Shown piece by piece: positions 1 through 7,615 of a stretch of 64,000 nucleotides of DNA. Location of the stretch: contig NZ_JBGUBC010000005.1 of assembly GCF_041821145.1 (NCBI RefSeq), positions 1 through 64,000 on the forward strand, in the 5' to 3' direction. A program made the translations under genes and the position numbers. Source of the DNA: Halopenitus sp041821145 (GTDB lineage Archaea > Halobacteriota > Halobacteria > Halobacteriales > Haloferacaceae). The notes beneath the pieces were generated by a model. It searched no databases. It saw only the letters and a list, made by a program, of their open reading frames with translations, and was not told the origin of the DNA. Numbering within the stretch: position 1 is the first letter of the stretch; each line of letters starts with the position of its first letter.

Positions 1-2
1 AA

Positions 3-170
3 AAAATACTACCCGGCAATTCTACCGTACAGGGTAAAACCGGTATCACTGACGTAGAATCTGAAGAAGACGCTTTTGACGTAGCTGATGGGAGTGAAAA
101 ATCTGAACGCAGTGTTCCCGAAGAAAGGAAATACAACTTTATGACACCGAAGACAAATCCTATTCGGTAG
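3..170 (+). CDS. C-terminal end of an unknown gene (partial at window edge)
   Basis: The third forward frame is open from the window edge to a TAG at 168-170, giving 55 codons. The encoded tail is polar and acidic, rich in Glu, Asp and Ser, with a short basic end, which suits haloarchaeal coding. There is no start codon in view, so this would be the 3' end of a gene beginning outside the window. The stretch is short and could be open by chance. No family is recognised. Confidence 0.4.
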   Translation, partial: KILPGNSTVQGKTGITDVESEEDAFDVADGSEKSERSVPEERKYNFMTPKTNPIR

Positions 171-312
171 TGTCGCGTCGAACAAAGCGTCAACAAAACC
201 TAGCTTGGAAACTGTCGTAGCTATAGCCCCAATAGATCCGGACTGTCGTTTAGGTGAACAAGTTCTCTCTCTCTCTCATGAATCGGAGGTTAACCAAATC
301 AGTGTTGCACAG

Positions 313-1494
313 CTAATGTGCATGGCCACCCCAATCCAACAATATCCACGGTTTCTCCTCGGCGCTGTACTCACTGATCGCGCCGCTGTGACTGCGGGTT
401 TCCGAGGCGAGGATGCCGATGTGTTTGAGCTGCTGGACGAAGTTGAAGAGGACGTTTGTTCGGATGATGTCTTTCCAGACGCGTTCTCCGGTGTAGATGC
501 GTTCGGTCTGCCCAGTTTCGATGTGTTCCCGAGCCGTGGCGCGGCCGGATCGGGTGCAGAAGGCGTTGAGGAAGACGTTCGGGTACTCGTGGACGAGCCG
601 CTCTAGCAAATCGGGGAAGTGAATCTCGGGGCCTTCTTTGCGGAGTGCGTCGAGAAGGAGTCGGAACTCGGGGTGGCGTTCGAAGCAGTTTCGCAGCAGG
701 ATGGCGAGCGGGTGGTGTTCTGCTGCGACGGTGGAGCCGCGTACTTCCGTTTTTGCTTCGTCGAGGTCGGATAGCTCGTGGATGTGGTGCCCATGAAGCA
801 CGGCTGCTGCGAGTGCTCCCTGGTCGGTTCGTTCGTATCGATCATCGCCCCTGAGTTCGACGAGTCCGAGAGATGTTGCACCGTCGAGTGTGCCGTCGCC
901 AGCGCCGAACGCGTACTCGGTGGCAAGTACGTTGATGAGTTCGTCGTGTGTGAGCGGACCGTGCTCTGTGATCGCCAGCACGGGGGCGAGATAGTTCAGC
1001 GGTTGGGCCAATGAAAGGGAGGCGATGTCGCCGGAGATGTCGCTTCGGCGGAAGCGAACGGAGAGTAGCCCTTCGATATCGACGACCTGTTCGTGCGATT
1101 CGACGGTTGGTGGGTGCGCCCACCGCGTGATTCCGGTCGTGTTTGTACCGATCACGCCAACGCCTTTCGACCGGAGCAAGTCGGTGTGCTGGTCAACCGT
1201 GTCCTCTGCAGCCGCCAGGTACGAAACGTGCGCGCCTTGTTGATACGTGAGTGCCTGCCCGATCCCACGGAGGATGCCGCTCGATCCTTTGACTTCGATA
1301 GCGAACACGCGATCAGTATTCGTGAAGCCCAACACGTCGGGATAGCGACCACCAATCGTGATCGAATGCGGCTCGCACTTATCGAGGACATCTTCGTACG
1401 TCTCCCGATGCGAGCCCGGAACGTGAACGAGCGGTTGGTATTCGCGCTCGTGTAGTTCGTCTACGACGTGTTCGAAGACGGCCGATTCGTCCAT
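313..1494 (-). CDS. PD-(D/E)XK nuclease-like protein of unknown role
   Basis: 393 aa. The N-terminal ~110 residues look like a PD-(D/E)XK nuclease core: Asp53 in a YPDVLGF strand, then Glu67-Val-Lys69 in the next strand, then a Gln/Tyr-containing helix near residues 77-86, as in Holliday-junction-resolvase-like and restriction nucleases. The rest (about 165-393) is mixed helical with a likely winged helix near 170-230 and no recognised family. The gene ends a leftward set with the YwgA-like and TrmB-type genes upstream, 119 bases apart, next to the ubiquitin-like operon, so a defence role is plausible. The fold is inferred from motif spacing only; substrate and activity are unknown. Confidence 0.75.
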   Translation of the reverse strand: MDESAVFEHVVDELHEREYQPLVHVPGSHRETYEDVLDKCEPHSITIGGRYPDVLGFTNTDRVFAIEVKGSSGILRGIGQALTYQQGAHVSYLAAAEDTVDQHTDLLRSKGVGVIGTNTTGITRWAHPPTVESHEQVVDIEGLLSVRFRRSDISGDIASLSLAQPLNYLAPVLAITEHGPLTHDELINVLATEYAFGAGDGTLDGATSLGLVELRGDDRYERTDQGALAAAVLHGHHIHELSDLDEAKTEVRGSTVAAEHHPLAILLRNCFERHPEFRLLLDALRKEGPEIHFPDLLERLVHEYPNVFLNAFCTRSGRATAREHIETGQTERIYTGERVWKDIIRTNVLFNFVQQLKHIGILASETRSHSGAISEYSAEEKPWILLDWGGHAH

Positions 1495-1613
1495 TACGCT
1501 CGTTTTCTAAGCTGCCGGTATTGAAACTATGCCACGGTTTTCCACGACCGTATTGATCACCCTGTAATTTTAACCGTGAACTGACAGCCTTGGTGTGGTG
1601 GTTGAATGGAGCA

Positions 1614-2054
1614 TTAGAGCACGCTGTTTTCGGCGTACTCTGGATATTCGCTGTAGACGTAGTCCAGAAGGCTCGGTAGGGGTACTTCGTTGAACTGGTC
1701 CTTGATGTGCTCGGCCATATCCAGGACGCGGTCGACCTCGTCCGAAGACCAGTTATTCAGGTATTCGTCCGCATTCTGACCAAGAGAATAGTAATAGACG
1801 ACCTTGTCGTCCATTGTAACGCGGTTTTCAGTGATGACACCGCGTTCTTCGAGGAAGTCAAGATCGTCGTACAGCTTCTTGGCAAACGGGCCGTAGTCGT
1901 AAGGGATGTAACTGTACTCGCCGGGGAGCTCGTCCGTGTCGCCGAATTGCTGCTGGATGAGGAATACCATCTTCTGAAGACGGGTACGCCCTCGGATATT
2001 TTGTTCCTCGCTAGCGCGTAGCAAGGCTAGCGGCAGCAGTTGTCGATCAATCAT
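1614..2054 (-). CDS. YwgA/Panacea-like small helical protein
   Basis: 146 aa. The N-terminal GRTRLQKMVFLIQ segment followed by YIPYDYGPFAKKLYDDL and an acidic helical C terminus resembles the YwgA family and its distant relatives with the Panacea (DUF4065-like) fold. Such proteins often accompany toxins, restriction genes or regulators. Its ATG lies within the 3' end of the upstream TrmB-type gene (8-base overlap, 2047-2054), so the two are translationally coupled and probably function together. The biochemical role is unknown; an antitoxin-like or regulator-partner role is an inference from family context. Confidence 0.75.
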   Translation of the reverse strand: MIDRQLLPLALLRASEEQNIRGRTRLQKMVFLIQQQFGDTDELPGEYSYIPYDYGPFAKKLYDDLDFLEERGVITENRVTMDDKVVYYYSLGQNADEYLNNWSSDEVDRVLDMAEHIKDQFNEVPLPSLLDYVYSEYPEYAENSVL

Positions 2055-2784
2055 CGGTGGACACCTCGGATGCCTCCTTAAATGTTTCTTCGAAGTCCCG
2101 GCTTATAATTGTTGCAATGTCGGCATCTTCGACCATGACGGCCACGTCACCGCTCGATAACCGCATCAGGGCCTTGTCTCCGTCAACGATGTAGTAGGAG
2201 GAGCGGGTGAGTTCGGTCAATTCTCGTGCGTCGATACCAGCGCGTTGCAGCAGTTCCAACCGGGTGAGGGCCTGCGACCCACTGACGAGTCGGATGTCGA
2301 TCTCCTCGGCACGTTTTTCCAGCGTGTCAATGACATCCCGAGAGACATGCGCAAACCGGTTGTCGAACGCATCGATGGATTCCTCGGCGTCATCGAAGAG
2401 CCGACTAAGTTCCATGCTCGCACCGTCGCGTCCTTTGACGACCCAGGCGTGGTCGTCGTCGGAGCCGAGTTCCTCCTGAATCTCCCATGCTTCTTGCAGC
2501 TTTTCGAGGACTTGCTTCGACTCCTGCTCGAACTGCTGGCGTTCCAGTTCCATCACGTACCGCGGGTTCTGTGCGGAGTACACCTTCGGGTTGTCGTCCG
2601 TAACCTTCACGAAGCCGTCCTCTTCCAGTCGGTTCAGTGGTTCGTACACCTTCGATTTCCGGATATCGGTCTCCGAGGCCACACGGCTCGCCTTCATCGC
2701 GCCGAAGCGGACCAGCGCGGCGTAGCAGGCCGCCTCGTAGTTCGTCCATCCGAACTTCGCCAGTTCATCACGAAGTTGTCCCAT
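2047..2784 (-). CDS. TrmB-family transcriptional regulator
   Basis: 245 aa. An N-terminal winged helix (about 1-75) has the TrmB pattern: LAKFGWTNYEAACYAALV, then a recognition helix around SKVYEPLNRLEEDGFV. A coiled linker (about 80-105) leads to a C-terminal domain like the PLD-type effector domain of TrmB proteins (about 110-240). TrmB proteins bind DNA near promoters and respond to ligands. This gene diverges from the ubiquitin-like operon across a 131-base region with an imperfect inverted repeat, making it the best candidate regulator of that operon and of itself. The ligand is unknown; PLD-like nuclease activity is not expected in this family. Confidence 0.85.
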   Translation of the reverse strand: MGQLRDELAKFGWTNYEAACYAALVRFGAMKASRVASETDIRKSKVYEPLNRLEEDGFVKVTDDNPKVYSAQNPRYVMELERQQFEQESKQVLEKLQEAWEIQEELGSDDDHAWVVKGRDGASMELSRLFDDAEESIDAFDNRFAHVSRDVIDTLEKRAEEIDIRLVSGSQALTRLELLQRAGIDARELTELTRSSYYIVDGDKALMRLSSGDVAVMVEDADIATIISRDFEETFKEASEVSTDD

Positions 2785-2804
2785 GGGATGTCAACTCAAT
2801 TGTG

Positions 2805-2843
2805 GTAGTAAGGTACTCCATACTCAGAGTAGTCACCCACTAC
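2805..2843. promoter_or_regulatory. Imperfect inverted repeat between regulator and Ubl operon
   Basis: The arms GTAGTAAGGTACTC (2805-2818) and GAGTAGTCACCCACTAC (2827-2843) are related as inverted repeats with mismatches and a small length difference. They lie between the divergent TrmB-type start (2784) and the operon TATA box (2870). The position suits an operator of the TrmB-type regulator. Binding is inferred only. Confidence 0.35.
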
Positions 2844-2869
2844 TTCTGAATTGTAGTTGTTAGAACGAG

Positions 2870-2878
2870 CTTAAATAC
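2870..2878 (+). promoter_or_regulatory. TATA box of the ubiquitin-like operon
   Basis: CTTAAATAC sits 38-46 bases before the ATG at 2916. Transcription about 25 bases downstream would give a short leader, as is usual in haloarchaea. No other good TATA element lies between here and the start codon, and the following genes are too tightly spaced to need their own. Confidence 0.6.
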
Positions 2879-2915
2879 CTATCGGACCAACTGTCTCGCG
2901 TACGGTGACAAACAG

Positions 2916-3173
2916 ATGAGCGGAAACAACAACAAGGTCACGTTGACCATCGTCAGCAGTAGCGGCGATATCGAGGACGACTTCCCATCAAACCAGAAAG
3001 TAAAGGCACTGAAGACGTCGGTCATGGGCCGGCTGGACATCGACCCGTCGAAGGCGAAACAGTACCAGCTCGTCTACGACGGCGACCCCCTGCCGGGGAA
3101 CAAGACCCTCGCCGAACTTGGCATCGGCGACGGTGCGGAGCTCGTGCTGGAACCCGAACCCGAGGTCATCTAA
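2916..3173 (+). CDS. Ubiquitin-like beta-grasp protein (Ubl of a Bil-like operon)
   Basis: 85 aa. Residues 7-80 fit a ubiquitin fold: a beta hairpin (about 7-24), a helix around 28-40, then YQLVYDGDPLPGNKTLAELGI (about 50-70) and the last strand GDGAELVLEPEPEVI. The pattern of a Tyr/Leu strand, an acidic DG turn and a TLxELGI loop is ubiquitin-like. It is the first gene of an operon whose next three genes encode E2-like, JAMM protease and E1-like proteins, so it is the expected modifier. Unlike ubiquitin, SAMPs or ISG15, it ends in Glu-Pro-Glu-Val-Ile with no terminal glycine. The nearest glycines, 71 and 73, lie before the last strand. How, or whether, it is conjugated is therefore unclear. 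Confidence 0.85.
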   Translation: MSGNNNKVTLTIVSSSGDIEDDFPSNQKVKALKTSVMGRLDIDPSKAKQYQLVYDGDPLPGNKTLAELGIGDGAELVLEPEPEVI

Positions 3174-3193
3174 CTCCGGAGGTGGCGGATTCC

Positions 3194-3568
3194 ATGGACG
3201 ACGAACTTTCGAAGGCGAAGATGGCGGATCAGGTCGAGCGGTTGGAGGCCACGTCGCTCGTCGAGCGGAACGGGTGGGCGGTCGAGGTCGACGACATGGA
3301 CGTGTTCGTCGACATGCCGGTGGATGGCACGGAGTACACCCTGGCGGTGAATTTCGACAATTTCCCGCAGCAGGCCCCGTCGTACCAGTTCGACGGGGAG
3401 TGGCCGGACCACGCCCGTGGAATCCGTAGCGACAAGGGCATCTGCATCGACGGCACCCGGGAGTGCTACACCAACTACAACCATGACGAGCGGGAGGACG
3501 ACTGGGATCCGGAAAAGTACGACCTCCCGAGCATGGTGCACAAGATCCACGGGATGATCCGCTCATGA
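3194..3568 (+). CDS. E2-like ubiquitin-conjugating protein
   Basis: 124 aa from ATG 3194. An in-frame GTG at 3182 is possible, but it overlaps the GGAGGTG Shine-Dalgarno at 3177-3183 that serves the ATG. The strand pattern and FPQQAPSYQF (57-66) match the E2 YPFxPPxxxF element. GICID (82-86) matches the E2 active-site GxICLD, making Cys84 the likely thioester cysteine; Cys91 is an alternative. The eukaryotic HPN triad is absent, as in several prokaryotic E2-like proteins. The C-terminal helix SMVHKIHGMIRS fits the terminal E2 helices. It would accept the Ubl from the downstream E1. Its TGA overlaps the JAB start (ATGA), indicating translational coupling. Confidence 0.85.
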   Translation: MDDELSKAKMADQVERLEATSLVERNGWAVEVDDMDVFVDMPVDGTEYTLAVNFDNFPQQAPSYQFDGEWPDHARGIRSDKGICIDGTRECYTNYNHDEREDDWDPEKYDLPSMVHKIHGMIRS

Positions 3569-4194
3569 CTGGGGTTATCGCGTGGCTCCGCGACCGGTTC
3601 GGACGGGCCCCGCCGGAGCCGAACGACGACGAAGAGGAGGACGGGGGCCGGGCGCGGCTCTCGCGGCCGTATGTCTCCCCCGGGAACAGCCGGCGGACAC
3701 GTGGTATCTCGGGTCCCATCGAGAAATTCTACGTCCCGACAGCGGTCCTCCGCGAGACGCAACGGTTCATCGAGGCCCACGGTGCCGAGGAGACGGAAGC
3801 GTACGTATTCTGGGCGGGTGCGGTCACCGACGGTGAGGCGTACATCACCACGTGCGTCTACCCGACCGCGAACGCGCGACACGGCGGCGTGAAGGTGCCG
3901 TTGCGGAAGATGACCGAGATCAACCTGGAGCTCCGGGACCGCGACCAGCTCGTCCTGGCACAGGTGCACTCCCATCCCGGGGTCGCGCGACATTCGCCGG
4001 TGGACGAGGAGAAGGCCGTCAGCTTCCACGAGGGTTTCGTCTCCATCGTCGTCCCGGATTTTGGGGAAACGCCGGTGTACGACCTGCGGGACTGCGGGGT
4101 GTACGTCTACACCGCGACCGAGGGGTGGCGGCTGCTGGACGACGGAGAGATCGAGGACCAGTTCGTTATCGAGGAGACCGTCTTGGAGGTCTAA
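3565..4194 (+). CDS. JAMM/JAB-domain metalloprotease (deubiquitinase-like)
   Basis: 209 aa. The zinc-binding JAMM signature is complete: a glutamate near 76-78, then His135-x-His137 in HSHPGVARHSPVD with Ser144 and Asp147. JAMM proteases hydrolyse isopeptide or peptide bonds next to ubiquitin-like proteins. In Bil-type operons the JAB protein matures the Ubl or removes it from targets. Residues 1-50 form a charged, probably disordered extension outside the JAB fold. The gene overlaps the E2 gene by four bases and ends three bases before the E1 start. With this Ubl lacking a terminal Gly-Gly, its cleavage site is not evident. Confidence 0.88.
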   Translation: MTGVIAWLRDRFGRAPPEPNDDEEEDGGRARLSRPYVSPGNSRRTRGISGPIEKFYVPTAVLRETQRFIEAHGAEETEAYVFWAGAVTDGEAYITTCVYPTANARHGGVKVPLRKMTEINLELRDRDQLVLAQVHSHPGVARHSPVDEEKAVSFHEGFVSIVVPDFGETPVYDLRDCGVYVYTATEGWRLLDDGEIEDQFVIEETVLEV

Positions 4195-4197
4195 TAT

Positions 4198-6378
4198 ATG
4201 GCTAGCGAGACACCATCCTGGAACTCGGATCGAACGGAGACCGCGCTCGCGTCCTTCGTGGACGGCGGCCCGGATGAGGGCGTCGCCGCGGTCGCGGACC
4301 GGCACGTGACGGTCAGCGTCGCGGAGCCAGCGAATGAGAACTGCCAGCACGCCCTGTTCACGACGGTCAACCTGCTTGCGCGTCTGCACCCCATCGTCGA
4401 CGAAGTCACAGTGGCACTCCCGCGTGATGCGGACCGCGAGGTCCACGTGCCAGGCGTCGACGCAGGCACGGTCGGCGAGGCGATCGCGGACCTCGCTACA
4501 CTCATTGACTCGCCGGTCACGGTCCGGCAGACCGTGGATCCCGATGAGGCCGATGCCACGCTGCACTTAGGCGCGGGGGCGGAGGACGCGACGGTGTCGG
4601 TCGGGTCGAACGGGTGGCTCGTCCACGTCACGACGGACGGGTCGCCGACGCCGTTCAGCGGTCAAGTAAACCCGGTCGGCAGTTACACGGCTGCCTGCAT
4701 GGGTGTGGCCGAGGTGTTCAAGACGATGCTCCGCGAGTCTGTCGGCGCAGAGAACGTCCGAGGACGAGTGACCCCGGTCGAGTCGGTGACGTTCTCGACG
4801 TACGACTACACCGTCGATCGGGCCGACCCGGCGAACCCCGAGCTGCCGGACGTCGTCAACCTTCACAATCTGAACGTGGTCGGCGTGGGTGCCGGTGGTG
4901 GTGCCCTCGTGCAGACGTTGAGCGCGTTGGACGCGGTAAGGGGGACTATCCGGCTGGTGGACAGCGACGAGGTGTCGGCGTCGAACCTGAACCGGTACAT
5001 CTGGGCGTACCGGCGGGACGTGGGGTCGATGAAGGCGGAGGTCGGGAAGCGGGTCGTGGTCGAGGCGCACCCGGCGTTGACGTTCTCGGTTCAGGCCCAT
5101 CCCGAGCCGTACATCCAGTTTTCTGACCAGGTCGATGCGGACTCGTTGGAGCTGGTAGTGTCGGCGGTGGACACGGTGCGCGCGAGGAAGCAGATCCAGT
5201 GGGATTTCCCGGAGACGATCCTGGATGCGGCGACGAACCAGCAGGGCGACTACGTTGTGCTGCGCGTGGCGTTCGGCGAGGGGCAGTGCCTAGCGTGCAA
5301 GCACCAAGGCCGGCAGGACGGAGTGACACGCGAGATGTCCGTGTTGTCTGACCAGATCGGGCTGGAAACGGAGACGCTCGTCGAGATGAACACGGACAAT
5401 GCGGCGTTCACCCGGGAGCAGGTGGACCAAGTCGCGGCGTACGTCGACGGCGACAACGATATCACGGTGCCGGAGCCGGGGGAGCGGTTCAGTGACTGGT
5501 TCCGGCTGCACTGTGGCCACATAGATCTCGGCGGGGCGGACATGGAGGTGCCGGTGCCGTTCCTCCCGGTCACTGCGGGGGTGCTACTCGCGGGCGAGGT
5601 CATCAAACAGCGCCACTTCCCTGAGGCGATGGTCGACAACCGGTTCACCCACAATATGCTGGGGGTGCCTGTGGAGAGGATGCACCGGTTCACGAACCCG
5701 CATCCCGACTGCGAGGTATGTGGCGACCCGGACGCAGTGGCGCGGTACGAGGAGAAGTGGGAGGCAGCGGGGAAGCCGGCCGTCATCAACTTCATCAACG
5801 AGGAGTATCCTGCGAACCGGAGCGCCGAGGGGCAGGCCGATATCGTGGCGTACCTGTATAGGCAGGACGCGTTGCCGGGGACCGACCCGGAGGTCAGGAC
5901 ACGACAGATCCTTGAGGGCGTGCCGACGGCCACACGGAACCACATCGACAACCTGGCGAACGAGGTGGGACTGGTCGAACAGCACGAGCCACAGGGCGGC
6001 CGGTCGTTCATCTTCCACGAGCGGACGGAAGAACGGCTCTACGACGAGGACCTCGGCCCCATTGTGGACGAGGAGATTGAGCGTCTCATAGCTCACGTTG
6101 AGGATGATGCGGAGGTCCGGCAGTTCGTCGCCGCCCTGCTGGACATCGACACGACGGACCTAGAGCCGGAGGAGGTTGTGGAGGCTATTCGTGACCAGCT
6201 CTTCGCGGTTGGCGACGAGGAGGATCGGATGGACCTGTTCGACGAGATTGCGCAGGAGATCGAGGCCGCGGACGTCGAAAAGGACGACCACGACTACGCG
6301 CCGATCGGGTGGCGGCGGACCTCGAACCGGTACACGCTGACGCAACGAGCGGTCGACCTATACGAGGGTGAACGATAG
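4198..6378 (+). CDS. E1-like (ThiF/HesA) activating enzyme with C-terminal winged helix
   Basis: 726 aa. Residues 1-215 look like the degenerate N-terminal adenylation-like domain of multi-domain prokaryotic E1s. Residues 222-500 are the active ThiF domain: nucleotide loop GVGAGGG (229-235), Asp255/Asp257, Arg266 in SNLNRY, Lys279 and Asp325. Cys364-x-x-Cys367 and Cys505-x-x-Cys508 form a probable zinc site; Cys439 in the crossover region is a catalytic candidate. Residues about 540-615 (TRQILEGVPTATRNHIDNLANEV and a following wing) look like a winged helix, followed by an acidic helical tail. This extension is not part of a standard E1. It would adenylate the Ubl C terminus and pass it to the E2. 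The start is three bases after the JAB stop. Confidence 0.9.
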   Translation: MASETPSWNSDRTETALASFVDGGPDEGVAAVADRHVTVSVAEPANENCQHALFTTVNLLARLHPIVDEVTVALPRDADREVHVPGVDAGTVGEAIADLATLIDSPVTVRQTVDPDEADATLHLGAGAEDATVSVGSNGWLVHVTTDGSPTPFSGQVNPVGSYTAACMGVAEVFKTMLRESVGAENVRGRVTPVESVTFSTYDYTVDRADPANPELPDVVNLHNLNVVGVGAGGGALVQTLSALDAVRGTIRLVDSDEVSASNLNRYIWAYRRDVGSMKAEVGKRVVVEAHPALTFSVQAHPEPYIQFSDQVDADSLELVVSAVDTVRARKQIQWDFPETILDAATNQQGDYVVLRVAFGEGQCLACKHQGRQDGVTREMSVLSDQIGLETETLVEMNTDNAAFTREQVDQVAAYVDGDNDITVPEPGERFSDWFRLHCGHIDLGGADMEVPVPFLPVTAGVLLAGEVIKQRHFPEAMVDNRFTHNMLGVPVERMHRFTNPHPDCEVCGDPDAVARYEEKWEAAGKPAVINFINEEYPANRSAEGQADIVAYLYRQDALPGTDPEVRTRQILEGVPTATRNHIDNLANEVGLVEQHEPQGGRSFIFHERTEERLYDEDLGPIVDEEIERLIAHVEDDAEVRQFVAALLDIDTTDLEPEEVVEAIRDQLFAVGDEEDRMDLFDEIAQEIEAADVEKDDHDYAPIGWRRTSNRYTLTQRAVDLYEGER

Positions 6379-6642
6379 ATGGGGTACATCACAGGACTTC
6401 TGAAGTATTGGTTGAAAGGGCCGTTCAAGAACCCAATCGCGTTCTACATCTACGGTGCGGGCCTGCTGGCACTGCTCAACTCGGCCCCGCACCTCGTACA
6501 GGGCGAGTTCATCCAGATGACGTTGGAGTATTTCGTCACGAAGTACCTGCCGCCGACCTCGGTGGGACAAGTGATTGGACAGGTGCTGATCGGGACGTTC
6601 GTGGCCGGCGTCAAGTGGTTCGTGTTCACGCCGCGGCGATAG
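6379..6642 (+). CDS. Small two-helix membrane protein, last gene of the Ubl operon
   Basis: 87 aa. The ATG follows the E1 stop codon directly (TAG then ATG), so it is almost certainly translated from the same mRNA. Two hydrophobic segments, about 20-36 and 60-83, are joined by a polar loop; both ends are basic (KGPFKNP near the N terminus, TPRR at the C terminus). No family is recognised. Its position suggests it anchors the conjugation machinery, is a target, or acts as a membrane effector. It is not one of the four conserved components of the bacterial systems. Confidence 0.8.
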   Translation: MGYITGLLKYWLKGPFKNPIAFYIYGAGLLALLNSAPHLVQGEFIQMTLEYFVTKYLPPTSVGQVIGQVLIGTFVAGVKWFVFTPRR

Positions 6643-6778
6643 GACTCCGAACGTTCGGACTTCCTAACCGCGTGGAACAAACTTAACGGTATAACCACCA
6701 GACCGCAATCAGCATCTACCTAACGGCTGTTCCAGCGGGAACGTTGAACGACAATAGGTTTTCAACAGAACCAAAGGC

Positions 6779-7615
6779 TCAGATAGTGGGTTTCAATCGC
6801 TGTTCGACCCGCTGAAGTTCTCGGTACAGCCTCCGGAAGCGTCGAGGGAGTTCACCGGTACAGTTCACCAAAGACTCATTGATCTCCCCGTTTTCTATCT
6901 GGAGTCGGAACTGCACCGACAGAACTGGTTCAGGTGGCAGATCGGTGCGTCTCAGTGGATCATCTGCCTCGAGATCATGCGCCAGTAAATGATTCGAGTC
7001 GGCTCCACAGAAGTCACAGCGAGCCTCCGTTTCCACTACCGTGCGGACGTCCTCACAGAGGCACGCATATGTCTTGACGCGTCCACAATGATCGCATTCG
7101 ATCATGTACCGGCTATCCGTCACAGCGGGGCCTCCTTTCCTGATGTCGAGCACATCCATCCACTGCTCGAATGACGGATGGTCGTGGATGTCGGTCTCAG
7201 TGGGCTTCTCTCGGTACACCTGTTCTTGTTGCCATGCGTGAACCAGTTCGTGGCGAACCGTTTCCATGAGTTTTGCCCATCCATTTCTCTGCAGGCTCAA
7301 CATCGAGAGCGTGATGACGTGACGCCCGTCACCCGCTGAATACGTACCGTGGGATGAGTTCATTGTTGAGTCTGCTTTCCAGACGACTCTGTTGAGCTCA
7401 ACTGCTAATTCAGTTCGAGAGAGGACCTGTCTGGCGTGGATTTTTGCAATTCGACAGAGTTCCTCTCCTGATGCTACGTCCTTTCTGTACCGAATATACG
7501 GTTGGATCAGTTCGAACCAGTCGTGTGTGCCAGAGCTGACGAAAACACGAAGATCGAGTTGCTGGCTGCTCGGTGTTTCAGACCCGATCGGTGGGTGGCT
7601 TGTTCGTGTCGACAT
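6779..7615 (-). CDS. SprT-like zinc metalloprotease with C-terminal zinc ribbon
   Basis: 278 aa. Residues about 55-160 contain the SprT/Spartan core: His122-Glu-x-x-His126 in RHELVHAWQ and a third ligand His146 in DHPSFEQWM. A cysteine cluster (Cys174, Cys177, Cys185/187, Cys200, Cys203) suggests one or two treble-clef or ribbon zinc sites. Spartan proteins cut proteins crosslinked to DNA; archaeal SprT-like proteins are less studied. It converges on the ubiquitin-like operon, leaving 136 bases between the two 3' ends. Spartan is ubiquitin-regulated in eukaryotes, but a link here is speculation. The residue-1 ATG is accepted; residues 1-20 are poorly structured. Confidence 0.8.
   Translation of the reverse strand: MSTRTSHPPIGSETPSSQQLDLRVFVSSGTHDWFELIQPYIRYRKDVASGEELCRIAKIHARQVLSRTELAVELNRVVWKADSTMNSSHGTYSAGDGRHVITLSMLSLQRNGWAKLMETVRHELVHAWQQEQVYREKPTETDIHDHPSFEQWMDVLDIRKGGPAVTDSRYMIECDHCGRVKTYACLCEDVRTVVETEARCDFCGADSNHLLAHDLEADDPLRRTDLPPEPVLSVQFRLQIENGEINESLVNCTGELPRRFRRLYRELQRVEQRLKPTI

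Noticed and set aside
205..606. Forward reading frame at the left edge
   Set aside because: It is the antisense shadow of the nuclease-like gene at 313-1494.
2916..3173. SAMP-type modifier with UbaA-like E1
   Set aside because: SAMPs end in Gly-Gly and work without an E2; this Ubl has neither feature and is in an operon with an E2-like gene.
2916..6378. CBASS type II (Cap2/Cap3) reading of the E1 and JAB genes
   Set aside because: No cyclic nucleotide synthase or CBASS effector lies nearby, and separate Ubl and E2 genes are present, which CBASS type II operons lack.
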